From Mesostigma viride (Eukaryota > Streptophyta > Mesostigmatophyceae > Mesostigmatales > Mesostigmataceae), in NCBI GenBank assembly GCA_009746045.1, contig RPFO01000015.1, positions 2,443,498-2,507,497 of the forward strand: a stretch of DNA of 64,000 bases, written 5' to 3'. The notes below the pieces were generated by a model that ran no database searches, was not told the origin of the DNA, and was given only the letters and a program-made list of their open reading frames with translations. Made by a program: the position numbers and the translations under genes. This document shows, piece by piece, positions 31,172 through 41,387 of the stretch; the stretch's first letter is position 1; each line of letters opens with the position of its first letter.

Positions 31172-32545
31172 GTCCCACGTAGCTCCCACAAAAACCAGCA
31201 TCTTCATTAAAACAATAAGTGGAAGCATACATGTGACACTAATTGACATGCCCGGAGGCACGCCGTTCAAGGCCCTTCATGAAGTAGGTTGCCCAATCAC
31301 CCCCGCCCTGGCTTTCCCTTGAAGCCGCACTCCACCTTGCTCGTTGTCACAAGTGACCGCCCTGCCGCAAAACGGGAGCCCCCCACATCGGGAGGCGTGT
31401 GCCCGGCGGCTGTGGATGCATGGCCAGGCCCAAAAAGGCCCAGCGCATTTGCACTGCGATTGCGCACGGCCAGCCTATCATGACCCCTCTCGGGGCCCCG
31501 AGTCGGTACCGCTATGGCCGTCTCCCCATAGACCCGGGGTGCTTCGAGAAAAAACGTGGACCTAGCCCAGGCCCCGCCAGCCCGGATGCCCGAGGCCACA
31601 GCCCCAGGCACCTGGCTGAACGAGAGTCCGTTCAGCCAAGACCGCATTCCCCCCGAGGTTTCTATGCGTGGGGAAAAAATTTCTAGCTTAGGCGCTTTTC
31701 CCATCGCCGTCCCCAGCCCCAACCACCCCCCCTCGGCGGAAGGCAATTGCAAAGTTTGCTGGCCAGCAGCAATTTCCGAAGAAAAAGCCGCAGGCCGCGG
31801 ACCGAGACACGGGTCGCCAGTGCCAGCCATCCGGCTCCAACCCGGGGTGCAAGCATCCCCAGGTACGGAGCACCAGCTCGCGCACTGTGCCGACCAAGCG
31901 ACAGTTGAGCACCTGTCACGGCATCCGGCCCACCAAAGACCCCAAGCTGGGGAAAAGGTGCGGACCGGAGGTAATCATTTTCTTTTCTTTTAGTTAACCG
32001 GGCGAGGAACTACGCCTGGCCGGTTAACAACTGGAAGTCTCACCACTGGCCAAGTGGCCGGTGCAACCAGTGCTTTTGGGATTTTGCTCCGCAGCACCCA
32101 TAGCTGCGGCTGCCGCCGCAACGACAACGAGCAAAGAAAGAGGCCGACAAAACCAGCCAGAGCGGCTTTTAGTCGCAAAACCTCCCTTATCCCTAGCTAA
32201 CTGACGTCATTAAACCCTTATGTTCAGTGATGCTAGTAAGACGCTAACCGTACAGACCGGGGGTAGAATATCCCGAATCTGCACGGCTAGTATTAAATAA
32301 TGCGTAGGTTGTTCTTTTCAGGGGCACTGCACCTCACGCCCCGTTCCGCCCGGGTATAATCAACCCAAGCGCGGAACGCACATTTTATTTAATTCATTTT
32401 TCAACCATGCACTATATTGCATCTACTAATCACAAAAGCTCTAGCCAAACAGCTACGAGAAAACACTACGACCTATAAGCCGCTCATCCAGCGGCCTCTT
32501 GTTCCCGCATTCACGTATAGAAGAAACTCCGTTCAAAGAACCCCG
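31172..32545. mobile_element. Insertion unit 2 (long) bordered by ATTCAT
   Basis: Same start (gtcccacgtagctcccac) and end (caaagaaccccg) as unit 1, with ATTCAT on each side (31,166-31,171 and 32,546-32,551). The extra middle (about 31,287-32,128) is GC-rich, with an open frame of about 145 codons (31,556-31,993) rich in Pro and Ala that matches no family I know. A ttttcttttcttttag stretch near 31,978 looks like an intron 3' end. The class of element is unknown. Confidence 0.8.
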
Positions 32546-32551
32546 ATTCAT

Positions 32552-32782
32552 TAGAGAGATACACTGGTTTGAATACAGGGGGGTCTGACCATGACCGCGA
32601 TTTCTTGACCCTAGGTCACAAGTCATGTGCTGATTCACAAATGGTTCATGAAAAAAATCTGGCTTCTTGCACGAGCTATGGGCAACATATGCAGGCTCTG
32701 TGAAACAAAACTCAGGCCCATTGGGCCACTGGAGCTATTTTTCATTAGCATCACAATTACAACGCAGTACAACGCAGTGGGA
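32552..32782 (+). mobile_element. Element D, right part of split copy
   Basis: Matches 44,821-45,051 (tagagagatacactgg to aacgcagtggga). Left and right parts together are 171 + 231 = 402 bp, exactly the length of the intact copy. Confidence 0.88.
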
Positions 32783-32993
32783 GCACGCTCGATACCCCTT
32801 CTTTTGCTCAATGCGTCACGCCGAACCGGGCCGTCGTAGAGCCTGACGTCGTTCCTAAAAGCAACGTGACTGCATCCTCTGTCTCATTCCGTGATGTGCT
32901 CACGCAATCCGTTGATGCTGCTCTGGCTCTGTCGCGCCAGGATCACGTGCTTCCTGAGCACGGGTCTACAATGCGTGACCTACTAAGCAATGT
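32783..32993 (+). other. Short possible coding fragment before LTR G
   Basis: The frame through 32,866-32,993 reads VSFRDVLTQSVDAALALSRQ and continues into the LTR. It has coding-like composition but matches nothing recognised. It may be an exon or gag fragment interrupted by the LTR element. Confidence 0.3.
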
Positions 32994-33648
32994 AGTTAGC
33001 ATATTGGGGCACCAATGTGCTAGATGGATGCAGGTTGAGGAGACCTTTCCAACGCCGTGTCAACCGCCTAGAACAGACAAGGGACTAGAAAGATATCTGG
33101 TCCCGAAGTACTGCCGACCGGTGGGCGAGGGCGGTGCACTCTCAGGGCATAGTGGACAGGACACGTGGCAGGCCGTGCCTGCACAGGCTTAGCCTGAACT
33201 CTCACGTGACTGGGACACAGTGTACTGAGGGCTCAACGGTACTGTGGCTAGTAGAAGCCAGTAACCAGCCAGCAGGTCTGCAAGGATGTAAGTCCTTGCA
33301 GGACTGTGGCAGGTCCTGTGCTGTCCTAGACACAGGATAGCCAGAGATTCCTGTATGCTGCCTGCAACGAGGATGCAGGGCAGCGATACGAGGCTCTGGC
33401 AATGTAGCGTTGCCCAGCGTTGCTCATGACCGAGGAACAAGGATGGAACGAGGTTGCATATAGCTCGAGGCTCAACGAGGCAACGAGCGTCTTCACACAC
33501 GAACCTTGGTCGTCACGACGAGTGGCGAGCCTATCGAGGGTCGTAGGCCTGGTGTGAGGATAAAGGTTGCTAGCCAGCAGCCTAGGGTCATTCCAGCCGG
33601 CAAGGACCAGGAGCTCACAAGCTCTGCTGACGAGTTGCTGCGCAAATC
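32994..33648 (+). repeat. 5' LTR of element 3 (LTR G)
   Basis: From agttagcatattgggg to ttgctgcgcaaatc, repeated at 40,727-41,387 with few changes. The ends are not TG..CA, so the true border may be a few bases off. Confidence 0.85.
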
Positions 33649-33672
33649 GTACTATTGCTTCCAAGCGCTTTC

Positions 33673-34371
33673 ATGTCTGGTTCATCGTCAAGCAGCCACG
33701 GTGCTGGTGAGGCGAACGAGCAGAGAGACGCGCAAGCGTTTTTCCCCTACCGTAACCAAGCAAACGCTCCAACATTCGTGCAAGCGGCCTACGTAGCGAG
33801 GCACTTGGCAGAAGAGGGGTGGGTGGCGGTGAGTGGGGGAGGCAGCAGGCCAGCGGCGGCGGACCCGATTATACAACGGGCTCGCGTCGTGATTTCTCCA
33901 GGTGAGACGGGGCGAGTGGCGGTGGAAGAGTTGGTGCGCATTCGTGACGCGCTAGCTGAAACTGCTAATCGTGTGGAGGTCGCTTATCAGGGCGCCCATA
34001 TCACGCTAGCCGGTCTCGACCTAGCCAGGGAGGCGCTTAGCCAGATCGTGGCAACAGCGCTCGGCAGCACCAGACTGTTCAACCACTGGGTGGCGACAGC
34101 AGTGCTAGGAGAGGGGGTACCAGACGCCGACATCATCCGGAACGCGCGTGCTCGGGAGACGGTGAATCCTTGGAGCACGGCGGAGGTATTTGCCCAAACC
34201 ATTGAGAATCTTGTTGCTGTCCTTTTGCAAGAGTCGAGAGGGTACGCAGACAGGTTCTTATTACCACGCAGCCTTTCGGAGTGTACTCCAGGCTTGATAC
34301 ACCGAGGCCGGAAACCACCACTGCGTGGGGTCCGGAGGTGGAGATTGTCACGGGGTCGAGAAGACGCCTGA
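33673..34371 (+). CDS. Leader ORF of element 3 upstream of gag
   Basis: 232 codons from ATG 33,673 (MSGSSSSSHGAGEANEQRD), starting only 25 bases after the LTR. The centre is strongly helical (VAVEELVRIRDALAETANRVEVA, ending LARSEALSQIVATALG-like). No family recognised. Its position before gag is like the leader ORF of element B, and element A has a similar helical stretch before its Gag core (about 1,670-1,970). It may be a real N-terminal Gag domain or accessory protein. The C-terminal part after about 34,260 looks non-native, so the frame may be broken there. Confidence 0.5.
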   Translation: MSGSSSSSHGAGEANEQRDAQAFFPYRNQANAPTFVQAAYVARHLAEEGWVAVSGGGSRPAAADPIIQRARVVISPGETGRVAVEELVRIRDALAETANRVEVAYQGAHITLAGLDLAREALSQIVATALGSTRLFNHWVATAVLGEGVPDADIIRNARARETVNPWSTAEVFAQTIENLVAVLLQESRGYADRFLLPRSLSECTPGLIHRGRKPPLRGVRRWRLSRGREDA

Positions 34372-35096
34372 AGACGTCCATTTTGAGTGGACTGACAAGC
34401 CAGAGGGCTCCGTCAAGCGCTCAGCCCAGCAGATAAACGAGGGCGACGGCACTACCGAGACCTACGAGGAAGGCAGAGAGCTGATCTGCATATCCCTCGT
34501 GAGGTGACTCACGAGTACGATCGTTACGGCCGAGGCGAGCAGAACGAGCTTGTCGGCGGCGGTAAGCGGTGGGTACGCGATCTTGCTTGGCATCGCAACC
34601 CAGGTGAGACACAACATCCAGTCGAACGCAAGGAGACGGGCGACCTGTGACCTGCGTGCTGGGAGAGTTTAACCCAGACCTCCAGATTGTCGCAGAGGCA
34701 GCAGCAGCCACATCGGTTGCTGAGGGTGTTGAGCAGCGTCCAGACCGTGAGGAGGGGCAGGCGAGTGCAAGCCAGGAGGCGGCCTCGTCTGGAGTAAGTG
34801 CGTGAGCCTGAGTGGGTTCCAGCAGCCATATCTGCGTGTGTTTCTGTGTATTCTATAATGCTTCGTAACACGCGCGGGGCGGCAGCGGGAGCGGGGCGGG
34901 AGCGGGGGATGGCGGGGTGAGGCAAGGGCAGACACGGGAGGCCCCGCCAACGTCGTGCCAGAGGGACAGGCAATCCCAACGGCAGAGGGCGTCAATGGCA
35001 GGAGGGCATCCAACCGGAAGAGGAAAGAGGTGGCACAAGGGGAGGAGCGTGCAGGGTGGCCAACCGACGGCGTGGTGCTGACGGGGGAGGGCCAGA
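34372..35096 (+). other. Linker between leader ORF and gag of element 3
   Basis: No single frame stays open, but short coding-like runs occur in changing frames (for example GGKRWVRDLAWHRNPGE near 34,560, and EGQAIPTAEGVNGRRASNRK near 34,957). This suggests a decayed part of the gag leader. Confidence 0.35.
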
Positions 35097-36199
35097 ATGA
35101 TGCTGAACGTCAAGCACCTGGTAAGAGACCATGTGTGCCTGGTCTGGTGTTCCTGCAGCTATGTTCCTGCGCCATTAGCACCTGTAGGAGCTGCTGTCAT
35201 TGGCAGTGACCCTCGTGCTTTGCCTGGGACTAGACCTCATATGAGTGCTGTGGCTGTGATGAATGGCCAGAAGCCTCTCAAGCCTCCTGTGGGACAGGAA
35301 GAGCTAGACAAGTGGTTGGAGGATATGGAGCTAGTTTCATGCTCTGTAGATCCCACTGTCAACCTTGTGCAGGTATTCCACACATCCACGACTAATAGGG
35401 ATTCAGTGAGCGTGAGGGACAAGGCTAGGCAAGCTGTCAAGGACAAGCTGACTTGGTCTCAGTTCCTAGAGGGCCTACGTCAGGAGTTTCTGATAAGGTA
35501 CTCAACCTCACTAATCACTATAAGCTCAGCTATGATACCTTTGAGATCAAGGGCACAATAGCTGAGGAGCTGCAGCGGCTCACACGCATCAGGGAGAAGG
35601 GGGCCAAGCATGGCTTCAATCTGACTGATAGAGCAGTGGCAGATTACTTCCTGGATCGCATGGGGCTGAGTGTGGATGGGAGAAATGCAGCTAGGATGTT
35701 TGCTGATCAGACAGATGGGACGTGGCCAGCCTTGCAAAAGGTTATTTTCAATATCCGTCCATCTGACAATGCTGCTTGCAAGGCAATCCAGGTGACTGGT
35801 GCCCCTTCAGCCTCCGCTCATCAGGTCCATGGTGACGCCCCTGGGCAGGGTGCTCAGGGAGAAACCAGACCTAGTAGGCGTCAGAGGGCTAACAGGCGCA
35901 GGCAGAATGGTAACCAGGGTGGCAAGGGCCAGCAGCAGGGATCCAAAGGCAAGGGTCAGCAGCAGGCTGGTGGTCACCAGGGTGGTCAGCAGAACAAGGG
36001 TGGCCAAGGGCAAGGCAAGAGCCAGGGCCAGGGCACCCAGGCCAGTCAGAGCAGCCAGAACCAGGGTGGCCTGAAGAAGGCTGCTGCTGGGAAGGATGAC
36101 AAGTGCTTTGGATGTGGCAGGACGGGTCATTGGCGACGTGACTGCCCAGACCAGGCCAAGTCTGCTGGAGCAGGCTCTGGCCAGGTGGGTAAGCCATGA
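35097..36199 (+). pseudogene. Gag of element 3 (one frame change)
   Basis: The first part (35,200-35,490) reads ELDKWLEDMELVSCSVDPTV...LTWSQFLEGLRQEF. After a frame change near 35,490 it continues NHYKLSYDTFEIKGTIAEEL...TWPALQKVIFNI, a helical capsid-like core. A long Gln/Gly/Lys linker (35,870-36,080) and one CCHC knuckle CFGCGRTGHWRRDC (about 36,104) follow. The frame ends with TGA 36,197-36,199, followed by C, and is open again in the same frame in pol. Confidence 0.75.
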
Positions 36200-37430
36200 C
36201 TTGAGATGTTGTCCCCTGTAAATAGTCAATCACCCCTAGTGGGACGAACAGTTGTACATAGTAATGGGGGTGTCCCTCTTGTGCAGCAGCAAGGGGTTGG
36301 GAATGATGAGGTGCTTCCACTCAATGATTGCAATAACGCTGCTGCAGCAGTGGAATTCCCTGTGCCTGTGGCAGGTGCAGGGTCTCCAGTTGTTGGGGTT
36401 GACTCTGGGAGTCAAGCCGCCAGACTGGAAGGACCTGCAGCTTCTGTGGGAACCGGGGCTGGCTCTGGGAGCCGAGCTACCTTGGAGGAGGTCCCTGGAG
36501 CAAGAGAACAGCAGGTGGGTCGTGCTATCCCAAGCACACAGTCTTTGTCACGTTCCTCTCTGTGCAGCCAGGCTGACAGGGGGTTGAGCTATGCTCAGGC
36601 TGGAAACACTCTACACCATATCTTTGGCCACTCTAAGCAGGCAGAGATGTTTGCTTGGAAGATTGGCAAGGAGCCTTTGCTAGAGGCCTGCAGTGCAGCT
36701 GCTCAGAATTGTGTCTGTCAGGAGAATGCTGTTCGCCTCCCACAGTCCCATGCCAGAGAACCTGCTAGAGAGCGGGGGGATATCCAGGTGGACATCCAAC
36801 ACATCAGGGGCATGTATCTGTTGGTGGGGGTGGATAGGTTTAGCAGATATAGGTTGCTGACCATTCTTCCTGGAATGCAGGAGCATCAGCTGTTGATGGG
36901 TCTCCAGTCTTTGTTGCCAGGCTTTGGGGTGTACACCAAGGTGCAAGCTGACTTGCAGTTTGACTGCTTGATCAAGCTGGCTGACCAGCTTCCTTGTAAG
37001 TTGGTAGTGGTCCCTAGGGAATGCCATGGGCAGCAGGGAGCTGTAGAGAGATCTATACGTGAAGTAAAAACAGTGGTGCTAGCAGCTAGGAGTGTGCCTG
37101 TTGTGGCATCAGCTCTAGAGAAAGCAGCTTGGTGTAAGGGGATTGAGGAGCAGCTTAACCACAGGGTAACCTATTACTATGATGGTGTGGCAGTCTCTCC
37201 CCTGGCATTGCAGTTTGGTATGCTATCACAGGACGTGGTGGCAGCCTGCCTGAAGAAGGCAGACAGGGTGTTTTCCAGATTGAGGCGTAAGGACAAGGGT
37301 TGGAAAATGCTGAGGCCCCAGGTGGGACTGAGGGTCAGGATGTGGAAGGAACCGTCATTACCAGGCAAGCGTGGCAAGTGGCAAGATGGGCAGGTAACCC
37401 ATGTTGAGAAGCTAACCATTCTTGTCTGGT
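36200..37430 (+). pseudogene. Integrase region of element 3 (same frame as gag)
   Basis: Open in the gag frame after the single UGA; the next ATG is at 36,206. The zinc motif is LHHIFGHSKQ...CVC (36,610-36,720). Core acidic residues lie in VDIQHIRGMY (36,788), VQADLQFDC (36,948) and QQGAVERSIRE (37,030), then an SH3-like tail (VGLRVRMWKEP...GKWQDGQV). Near 37,425 the sense sequence moves to another frame (YRLSWAHVKERRP). The middle of the core carries the D-x-QF-x-C wording shared with elements A and 2. Confidence 0.78.
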
Positions 37431-38397
37431 GGCTTTGGAGAGTAATCCCAAGCACGTGTACAGGCTATCCTGGGCTCACGTCAAGGAGAGAAGGCCAACT
37501 GCAATCTGGCCTGAAGACGGCCCTGATCCTCCCTTGGAGGGAGATGAGCAGGATGAGAGCCAGGCAGCAGATGCTAACCCACCATGCTTGGATTATGGTC
37601 TGTCCTGGATGGATGAGGGTGAGCAGGAGTCTGCTGAGACGTCTGTCACAAGGCCAGAGGTGGCCAGGGCTGCACCACAGTCCAGGGGGCTGCTTATGGC
37701 GGACATCATTCGAGCTCTGCAGAACAGCAAGCGTGATCCCAAGGTATCTAAGCTCACGGGATGGGGGTCATGTGGGGCACCAGCACTAGAAGTGGATACC
37801 AACTCACAGGTGTCCATTCTAAGGGTAGAGGATGCTGCAGGCTTGCAGTGGTCATCCCCTAGCTGCCTAGCTGTGTCTGATTTCTCTGGGAATGTGTCCA
37901 TGAAGATCTTGGGAGAAGTGAGTGTGCCTATCCTGGGGGTGCCCACCACGTTCAGTGTGGTTGAAGGGTATCAGGGGCCTGCCATTCTAGGTCAGAACTT
38001 CTTGTGCTTACCAGGGGTGAGGATATCCTCTGAGGAGCTAGCATTAGAAGGGCAGGGCCGCCTTCCCTTGCAGAGATATCGCTACTCCCAGGGTCTTAGT
38101 GTGGCTGTAAGGGCTGTGAGGGGTCTAGAGGCAGAGGGTCCTGATACAAAGGAGCCCATTGCTGGGGACCTGCTGATCCTCCCTACTACGTTTGACCCAC
38201 GTGAGTTGGGTGTGCAGAGGTACCAGATCCCAGGAACGAGTCCTGTACCTTGGCGCAAGCTAGTGGAGATGATGCAAAGCCCCAAGATGGCTAAGGCATG
38301 GACTCTTGGCTTTGTTGCTTCTGGGCATGAGTGGATAGTTGCCAACTGTGCAGAGCCTGTGGATGTCCTCCCTGAGGATCACCAGCTGCTCAGTTGA
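37429..38397 (+). CDS. Protease-like domain and linker of element 3
   Basis: The frame from 37,429 holds the end of the integrase tail (HVYRLSWAHVKERRPTAIWP) and an acidic linker. The protease-like motif ALEVDTNSQVSIL (37,784-37,822) follows, with VSMKILGEVSVPILGVP and the C-terminal AILGQNFLCLPGV (37,980-38,020). The linker to RT contains PRELGVQRYQIPGTSPVPW and ends with EPVDVLPEDHQLLS, then TGA 38,395-38,397. The TGA overlaps the ATG of the RT frame (TGATG). DTN replaces the DTG/DSG of retropepsins; activity is uncertain. Confidence 0.72.
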   Translation: MALESNPKHVYRLSWAHVKERRPTAIWPEDGPDPPLEGDEQDESQAADANPPCLDYGLSWMDEGEQESAETSVTRPEVARAAPQSRGLLMADIIRALQNSKRDPKVSKLTGWGSCGAPALEVDTNSQVSILRVEDAAGLQWSSPSCLAVSDFSGNVSMKILGEVSVPILGVPTTFSVVEGYQGPAILGQNFLCLPGVRISSEELALEGQGRLPLQRYRYSQGLSVAVRAVRGLEAEGPDTKEPIAGDLLILPTTFDPRELGVQRYQIPGTSPVPWRKLVEMMQSPKMAKAWTLGFVASGHEWIVANCAEPVDVLPEDHQLLS

Positions 38398-39790
38398 TGT
38401 TTGTCCTCAAGCTCAAGGAGGTAGATGGCGTGCAGGTGCCACATGTTAGACCAGTTGTGACTGAGTACCATGGCACTGGACAGTTAGCAGATGAGGAGCT
38501 TTACACACCAGGGATGCTGCATGATACATGGAGGATTTTGTTGTGCATTTATTTGTCTTTTCTGCAGAAGGGGATACCCTATAGCTCTGTGTTGGTAGAT
38601 TTCAAGAGGGCTTTTCTTAAGGGTGATCAGCAGGAAGCACAGGATACTTGGCGCACAATACCCCCTTTCTTTGTTAAGGTGCCTGCAGTGTGGAGGGCAG
38701 AGCTGAAGACGAGGTATTTGAGGATTCTCAAAGGCGTGGAAGGCCTTAGATCGAGTCCCATCATCTGGAGGAAGAGCTTGGAGAAGTACCTCAGGTCTGT
38801 CTGTGGTCTCTCAGTCTCTCCAGTTGATCCTTGTCTGTTTCAGGGTAGCTATGAGGGGCTGCCAGCGTTTGCCTCCCTGCATGGTGATGATCTGCATCTC
38901 CTGGGCCATCCCACTTGGCAAGAGTTGACTCTGGCCAGGATCCAGAAACGGTTTGAACTGGGTAAGATCCAGTACATGGTTGAGAATGAGCCCATGGTGT
39001 TTTGTGGAATGCAGGCGACCTTGGTCCATCAGCAGGGTACATGGTCCATCCAGCTGGAGGGTGGTAAGGATTATCCTCAGCAGATCATAGATGCCTTGCA
39101 GGAGCCCATCACCCAGGCCAGATGTGCAACAATACGAGGTATGTTGGCATGGCTGGCCAGCATTTGTGCTCCTGACCTGTTGGTACTGAGTCGGTTGACC
39201 GATTCCCAACTGGTTGAGGTGGGTGCTGAGAGAGTGGTAGAGGCTGTTCGCATGTCTCCCCCTCTCATGCTGGGTCCTTTGGATTTGTACAGGCCTTTTG
39301 ACATGATGCTCTATGTGGACAGTTCTATGGATAGTAGGAAGGTCACAGAGGTCAGGGGCCGTGCAGCAGCATTAATATCCCTGGTGCAGGAACAGTCCTC
39401 TCTGGTCTGCTGGTACAGTCGGTTGCAAACAGGGTAACTCCCAGCAGTGACATTGCTGAGTGCAGGGCAATCTGTGAAGGGCTTCATACTGCTCTTTACT
39501 TGAGGGAGCTATTTTACCAGCTATGTCAAGTGGCTTCCTGTCGGTTGCAGATGCACACACTGGTAAGAACTGACAGCATGGGCATGGTGCAGTTTGTGCA
39601 CAGGCAGCTGGCCAGGAGCAGGGACCTTGATTATTTGTTGCTCAAGGAAATGTCTTGCTTAGCTAACATTGAACATGTGGCTGGCGTGGACAACCCTGCA
39701 GATGCTCTCACCAAGCTGGAGGAGAAGGCTGAGCTGCAATACCCTTTGCTTCGTGGGCTCATGGCCTCCAAGGGGGGAGGGCCAGAGTAG
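38397..39790 (+). pseudogene. Reverse transcriptase-RNase H of element 3 (one frame change)
   Basis: RT from ATG 38,397: MFVLKLKEVDGVQV, VRPVVTEYHGTG, LVDFKRAFLKGDQQ (38,597), GVEGLRSSPIIWRKSL (38,737), catalytic LHGDDLHLLG (about 38,877), MLAWLASICAPDLLVLSRL (39,140). RNase H starts MLYVDSSMDSRKV (39,306) and WYSRLQ (39,412). The sense frame then changes near 39,435 and continues SDIAECRAICEG, VRTDSMGMVQFVH, DLDYLLLKEMSC and GVDNPADALTKLEEK, to TAG 39,788. The order is copia-type, with HGDD for YVDD. Confidence 0.85.
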
Positions 39791-40726
39791 ACCAAACAGC
39801 CTTGCTCTAGGTGGGAGGCATCCCAGTGGGCTGGGCAGCCACGTGGTGGCTGACAGCAGGTCCTTCAGAGTTCAGACACACTCTGCTGGACAGGGGTCAG
39901 GGTGGAGTCACTCCCCTGGCTGAGAATTTCGCCTGGCTCTGTCATGGAGCTGCAGAAGAGTCTTAAGGACTTTGTAATGGGCCTTGGGTCTTCATGGAAT
40001 GGACCCTGCAAGGGCAGCCCAAGTGTTGGCTCTAACAGGTTGCTGTACATTTGTATATATTCTCTGTAACCAACCTGTTGCATGCTAATAAAATCCCTGG
40101 TTGTGTGACCATGTTGGACGTGGTTGCCAGGGGCCTCACTATGGGTTATACTCTTTATAATAAAACATAATCTTGTTATTGTCATGTCTTGTTGTTTGTG
40201 ATGCTCAGTTCCAGGAGCTGATCCAAACCTGGAGGATATGGGGTGGGGTTCGATTCCCCAGCTGACCTCAGCCTGGCATGTATGAATCCTGAGTTTATCC
40301 CTCAGTGAGGACATGGGCTCCCCATGTGTTGGCTAACATTTGTCAGGGCTCTCTCAGTCTTTGGAAGGATTTAAAAGATAAAGGAGGCTCCGTGGCGGGC
40401 GCCATATGAACGGGCGCCTGTGATAACTGGATGACCAGGAACTCACAATAGTACGTTCATGGACTCCTCTATCCAAACTCCTCTGACTAAGTGAAGACCT
40501 AACTTTAATCTACACCAGGTTCCCAAAGAAAGGGTTGGGATGTCATGTGGGTCAGAGGGCAACCTTTGAACCAATGAGCAGGCCTAGCTAATATTTGGAG
40601 GCACCTCAGGTTCCAAAAGAAAAGGCAGGTCTGGTCTCTGGGAGGGATCAGATGTCTGAAGGCTTGTGGGGACAGTGGCTGATAGGTTCTCAGGCTGGTC
40701 CAAGCTCCAAAACAAGAAAGGGTTGG
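39791..40726 (+). other. 3' untranslated region of element 3
   Basis: No ORF of note. Contains two AATAAA-type signals (40,088 and 40,160). The purine-rich aacaagaaagggttgg just before 40,727 may be the polypurine tract. Confidence 0.5.
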
Positions 40727-41387
40727 AGTTAGCATATTGGGGCACCAATGTGCTAGATGGATGCAGGTTGAGGAGACCTTTCCAACGCCGTGTCAACCGC
40801 CTAGAACAGACAAGGGACTAGAAAGTTATCAAGTCCCGAAGTACTGCCGACCGGTGGGCGAGGGCGGTGCACACTCAGGGCATAGTGGACAGGACACGTG
40901 GCAGGCCGTGCCTGCACAGGCTTAGCCTGACTCTCACGTGACTGGGACACAGTGTACTGAGGGCTCAACGGTCCTGTGGCTAGTAGAAGCCAGTAGCCAG
41001 CCAGCAGGTCTGCAAGGATGTAAGTCCATGCAGGACTGTGGCAGGTCCTGTGCTGTCCTAGACACAGGATAGCCAGAGATTCCTGTATGCTGCCTGCAAC
41101 GAGGATGCAGGGCAGCGATACGAGGCTCTGGCAATGTAGCGTTGCCCAGCGTTGCTCATGACCGAGGAACAAGGATGGAACGACTGGTTGCATATAGCTC
41201 GAGGCTCAACAAGGCAACGAGCGTCTTCACACACGAACCTTGGTCGTCACGACGAGTGGCGAGCCTATCGAGGGTCGTAGGCCTGGTGTGAGGATAAAGG
41301 TTGCTAGCCAGCAGCTAGCCTAGGGTCATTCCAGCCGGCAAGGACCAGGAGCTCACAAGCTCTGCTGACGAGTTGCTGCGCAAATCC
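40727..41387 (+). repeat. 3' LTR of element 3 (LTR G)
   Basis: 661 bp, matching 32,994-33,648 from agttagcatattgggg to gcgcaaatc. It joins LINE coding sequence directly at 41,388. Confidence 0.88.

Larger units (their letters stand above)
32994..41387 (+). mobile_element. Element 3: copia-type LTR retrotransposon with both LTRs
   Basis: Direct LTRs of 655 bp (32,994-33,648) and 661 bp (40,727-41,387), about 98% alike by eye, enclose a leader ORF, gag, integrase, protease-like domain, RT and RNase H. Frame changes near 35,490, 37,425 and 39,435 break the coding region. No matching target duplication is visible, because the right flank is a truncated LINE joined directly to the LTR. Confidence 0.9.

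Noticed and set aside
36395..36425. GVDSGSQAA in element 3 upstream of the integrase, resembling a protease DSG site
   Set aside because: It lies in a low-complexity Gly/Val/Ala stretch about 65 codons before the integrase zinc motif, with no flap or ILG-type strand, and has no counterpart in elements A or 2.
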